Assembly: GCA_020161965.1 (NCBI GenBank)
Contig: JAIUNH010000127.1
Location: 1-8,832, forward strand
Length of the DNA: 8,832 nt
Reading direction: 5' to 3'
Origin: Pseudomonadota bacterium
Lineage (GTDB): Bacteria; Pseudomonadota; Alphaproteobacteria; CACIAM-22H2
A program made the position numbers and the translations under genes. The notes under the pieces are model-generated. The model made no database searches and was not told the DNA's origin. It saw only the letters and a program-made list of their open reading frames with translations. Positions 7,307-8,832 of the stretch are shown piece after piece (the first letter of the stretch is position 1; each line of letters opens with the position of its first letter).

Positions 7307-7339
7307 CCGGGACTATTTGCGGGGCCCGCACGGTCCCGG
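7307..7339. repeat. Nested inverted repeat upstream of fccA
   Basis: CCGGGAC (7307-7313) and GTCCCGG (7333-7339) form a 7-bp outer stem that encloses an inner palindrome TGCGGGGCCCGCA (7318-7330). The element lies about 96 bases upstream of the fccA start codon, in the 216-base spacer 7212-7427. It has no T run on either side. It could be an operator, a structured leader for fccA, or the remnant of a terminator for the gene to its right. Confidence 0.45.
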
Positions 7340-7367
7340 CAACGCGTTTTATCTAAAAGGGTAATTT

Positions 7368-7386
7368 AGCGGTGTTTGATACCGCT
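7368..7386. repeat. Short interrupted palindrome in the fccA upstream spacer
   Basis: AGCGGT (7368-7373) and ACCGCT (7381-7386) are perfect inverted copies separated by seven bases. A 19-base dyad of this kind upstream of fccA suits a dimeric regulator. It could also fold as a weak stem-loop in the transcript leaving the PAS-like gene. Nothing in the sequence names the regulator. Confidence 0.35.
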
Positions 7387-7401
7387 GATCGGTAGTCGTT
7401 T

Positions 7402-7436
7402 AGGCGACGCGTTCCGTTGGTCGCCTTTCAGGCGAC
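7402..7436. repeat. Three alternating copies of a 7-base inverted repeat over the end of the PAS-like gene
   Basis: AGGCGAC (7402-7408), GTCGCCT (7420-7426) and AGGCGAC (7430-7436) occur in alternation. The middle copy can pair with either neighbour, giving two mutually exclusive 7-bp hairpins with loops of 11 and 3 bases. The rightmost copy overlaps the stop codon of the minus-strand gene that ends at 7428. No T run follows, so a canonical intrinsic terminator is not supported, although 3' end protection or Rho-linked termination is possible. Confidence 0.5.
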
Positions 7437-7871
7437 GACGCCCACGATCACATGCCCGTCGGCACCGGTGAGCGGCGCCAGCATCGCGACCCACCCATTG
7501 CCTTCATCCGCGACCAGCATCGGCGTCGCGGTGAGCAGCGATTCGAGGGCGGCTTGCGCGATCGGATCGGTCAGGGCGATGGCCGCGTCCGGCACCGCAC
7601 CCAGGGTTTCCTTGACGGTATTGCCGATGACCCGCCAGCGATAGAGATCGGCCCCGGCTTCGGCGAAGGGGACGAGCACGAAGCCTGCTTGCGCGCCGTT
7701 GTTCGGCAGCCGCATCAGGTTGAACGCCGTACGCGCGGGAATACCATCGTCGATGCCGCGCGCACCCTCCCACGCCCAGACGAACTGCGCGAGCGGTTCG
7801 GGCAGGTCGGCGCCGGGATCGAAGCGGCGAATGGACGGAAGTGCTTTGGCGATTGCTGACATGCGGCTCAT
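7428..7871 (-). CDS. Small PAS_5-like domain protein
   Basis: This predicted soluble protein of 147 residues has no signal peptide or membrane helix. Its layout resembles the PAS_5 family (PF07310) common in Rhodospirillales: an N-terminal helix with W34 and GARGI, then GIPART (residues 43-48), FVLVPFAEAGADLYRWRVIG (64-83) and the GNTVKETLGA turn (83-92). These correspond to the family pattern of a short helix, an IPxR element, a strand pair and an RxRVxGT-like segment. The family match is by eye. Ligand and output are unknown, and there is no fused kinase, cyclase or DNA-binding domain. The ATG at 7871 follows AGGA by 12 bases; an ATG three codons on (7862) is an alternative, while an upstream extension to 7982 would overlap the preceding gene. 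It lies 37 bases after the CcdA-like gene, so both are probably in one transcript. Confidence 0.65.
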   Translation of the reverse strand: MSRMSAIAKALPSIRRFDPGADLPEPLAQFVWAWEGARGIDDGIPARTAFNLMRLPNNGAQAGFVLVPFAEAGADLYRWRVIGNTVKETLGAVPDAAIALTDPIAQAALESLLTATPMLVADEGNGWVAMLAPLTGADGHVIVGVVA

Positions 7872-7908
7872 TGTATGTACCGGTCCTGAGACCAGACTTA
7901 AAACCGCT

Positions 7909-8604
7909 TTAGCCGAAATGCGCCAAGAAGGCGAGACGCTCGTCGAGCGCGAAGCCAAATTCCGCAAGAAATCCCGCCGCAATCAATACGCCCGTCGCGA
8001 TCAAAACAAGCCCCGCGATCGCTTCCAGGCGATGCAGGGCGGAAGGTCCCAACGCCGCGTGCCGCGCCAGAACGACATAGGCGACGGCGCATGCGAGCCA
8101 GGCGGGCCAGCTCAGGAAAACGCCGTATGTTGCGAGCGCTAGGCCCGACGCATCCGCCGCCGCCGCGAGGCCGGGCCCGGGGATCGGCGTCCAGCCGAAG
8201 GCGAAGGCGAAGCCAACGCAAAGCGCCGCGATAAATTTTGCCGGTATGCGCCAGACGGGTGCCCGCGCCGCCCGGCGCAAACCGGGAATGGGGGCGGCCC
8301 CCAGCGCGTGCATTCCGTAAGCGACGATGATGGCGCCGGCCAACAGCGTGAAGGCATGCGCTTTGCGGATCAGCACGCCGTCGCCCGCGTTCAGGGCGCC
8401 GAAGCCGAGCCCGAAGGCGAGGGCGAACAACGCGACCGAAGCGGCAAGGCGCGCGATCGCCCCCGGCGGTGCGCCATCGGCATCGCCCCATTCGTCGCGC
8501 GAAATCGCCGCCGCCCAGGCGATGAAGGCCGGCCACAAAGGCAGCATCGCGGCCCCCAGGGCGCCGCCCGAACCATCCGCCGCTGCTTGTAGGATCGAAT
8601 TCAT
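7909..8604 (-). CDS. CcdA/DsbD-like transmembrane protein lacking the family's redox cysteines
   Basis: This inner-membrane protein of 231 residues has about six helices (near 12-34, 51-74, 83-102, 122-147, 153-180 and 193-215). Its layout follows CcdA, which carries electrons from cytoplasmic thioredoxin to periplasmic thiol partners for cytochrome c maturation and related tasks. The segment GFAFAFGWTPIPGPGL (131-146) matches the CcdA motif GWTPCxGP, and MLPLWPAFIAW (20-30) matches its SPCVLPLVPxYLS motif. The expected cysteines are replaced by I141 and A19; the only cysteines, C129 and C172, lie elsewhere inside helices. Classical thiol-disulfide relay is therefore doubtful. The start at 8604 has no clear Shine-Dalgarno; the next in-frame ATG is codon 20, inside the first helix. 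The family assignment rests on motif spacing and helix pattern. A distant alternative is another LysE/TauE-like transporter. Confidence 0.72.
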   Translation of the reverse strand: MNSILQAAADGSGGALGAAMLPLWPAFIAWAAAISRDEWGDADGAPPGAIARLAASVALFALAFGLGFGALNAGDGVLIRKAHAFTLLAGAIIVAYGMHALGAAPIPGLRRAARAPVWRIPAKFIAALCVGFAFAFGWTPIPGPGLAAAADASGLALATYGVFLSWPAWLACAVAYVVLARHAALGPSALHRLEAIAGLVLIATGVLIAAGFLAEFGFALDERLAFLAHFG

Positions 8605-8632
8605 CTATCGGGAATCTAACAGAAACCGGCGC

Positions 8633-8646
8633 TTGATCCAGATCAA
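8633..8646. promoter_or_regulatory. Perfect FNR/FixK/Anr-type binding site
   Basis: TTGATCCAGATCAA matches the consensus TTGAT-N4-ATCAA exactly on both half-sites. Regulators of this family (FNR, FnrL, FixK, Anr, DNR) control anaerobic, microaerobic or nitric oxide responses in proteobacteria. The site lies between two divergent genes. Its centre is about 79 bases upstream of the plus-strand ATG at 8719 and about 35 bases upstream of the minus-strand ATG at 8604. Measured from the best -10 match, the spacing fits class I activation of the plus-strand gene. On the minus strand it would sit close to the core promoter, where a repressor effect is also possible. Confidence 0.8.
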
Positions 8647-8691
8647 TGCGCCCTGCGGCGTTTCGTCCAGAATGGCATCACCGGCAATCGC

Positions 8692-8697
8692 TTATAT
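8692..8697 (+). promoter_or_regulatory. Candidate -10 element for the twin-CX3C gene
   Basis: TTATAT (or TATATT one base on) is the only clear A/T hexamer between the FNR box and the ATG at 8719. Transcription would start near 8704, placing the FNR box centre at about -64. That is close to the -61.5 class I position, and there is no good -35 hexamer, as expected for an activator-dependent promoter. The ribosome binding site GGAG (8708-8711) lies seven bases before the ATG. Confidence 0.4.
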
Positions 8698-8718
8698 TGC
8701 CGGGATTGGAGCCCCCCG

Positions 8719-8832
8719 ATGACCTGCGCCAACGAATGCCGCCCGCAAAACGATGAAGCCACGCTTGAATGCAAGCGCGGCTGCGGTGCTGCCACGCGTC
8801 GCCTCGCGGCGATGCTGGAGCCCGATGTCGCG
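8719..8832 (+). CDS. Unidentified gene start; product begins with twin CX3C motifs (5' part)
   Basis: Only the first 38 residues are inside the window. They start MTCANECRPQNDEATLECKR and continue with GCGAATRRLAAMLEPDVA. Cysteines at residues 3, 7, 18 and 22 form CX3C-X10-CX3C, an arrangement that could bind a metal or an iron-sulfur cluster or form disulfides. There is no signal peptide, so a cytoplasmic location is likely. The start is supported by GGAG seven bases upstream and by a promoter region with a perfect FNR-type box. I do not recognise the family. The open frame reaches the window edge without a stop, and the codon use looks like that of the neighbouring genes. Confidence 0.6.
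   Translation, partial: MTCANECRPQNDEATLECKRGCGAATRRLAAMLEPDVA

Noticed and set aside
7382..7394. Additional small hairpin ACCG-CTGAT-CGGT
   Set aside because: The stem is only four or five pairs and overlaps the better AGCGGT/ACCGCT dyad, so it is probably chance.
8658..8690. Possible sigma-54 (-24/-12) promoter around TGGCATCACCGGC
   Set aside because: TGGCA is present, but no TTGC-type -12 element follows at the required spacing. The FNR box with a downstream A/T hexamer explains the region better.

Overview
The window is GC-rich, tightly packed bacterial DNA. Its gene content (an aapJ-aapQ general amino acid uptake locus, a flavocytochrome c sulfide dehydrogenase pair and a perfect FNR/FixK-type box) points to an alphaproteobacterium, probably of Rhodospirillales type, with flexible respiration. 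No rRNA, tRNA, CRISPR array, insertion sequence or phage gene was seen, and no stretch longer than 300 bases lacks a gene.

Layout. (1) Bases 1-1406, minus strand: the start of an aap operon, with the complete binding protein aapJ followed by the 5' part of permease aapQ, which runs off the left edge. (2) Bases 1407-1558: a 152-base divergent promoter region. (3) Bases 1559-5568, plus strand: a complete four-gene ABC importer of the polyamine/ferric iron/thiamine type, in the order ATPase, binding protein, permease, permease; its substrate cannot be read from the sequence. Two strong hairpins punctuate it: one before the binding protein, and a terminator-like one directly before the first permease. 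(4) Bases 5570-7211, minus strand: fccB and fccA, the flavoprotein and monohaem cytochrome subunits of a sulfide dehydrogenase, converging on the importer with one base between the stop codons. (5) Bases 7212-7427: a 216-base spacer rich in inverted repeats. (6) Bases 7428-8604, minus strand: a CcdA-like membrane protein gene followed by a small PAS_5-like gene. (7) Bases 8605-8718: a divergent regulatory region with the FNR/FixK-type palindrome. (8) Bases 8719-8832, plus strand: the start of an unidentified gene whose product opens with two CX3C motifs.

How the genes may work together. The left half is nutrient uptake: amino acids by Aap, and an unknown solute by the second importer. The right half looks like periplasmic redox chemistry. 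FccA and FccB oxidise sulfide and pass electrons to the cytochrome pool. The CcdA-like protein belongs to a family that moves reductant across the membrane, and relatives such as SoxV occur in sulfur oxidation clusters, yet this copy lacks both family cysteines. The FNR box suggests that the rightmost gene, and possibly the CcdA-like gene, respond to low oxygen. The most unusual items are the cysteine-less CcdA homologue, the twin-CX3C gene behind the FNR box, and the terminator-like hairpin placed against a permease start with no visible ribosome binding site. A functional link between the fcc genes and the CcdA-like/PAS pair is inference from proximity only.
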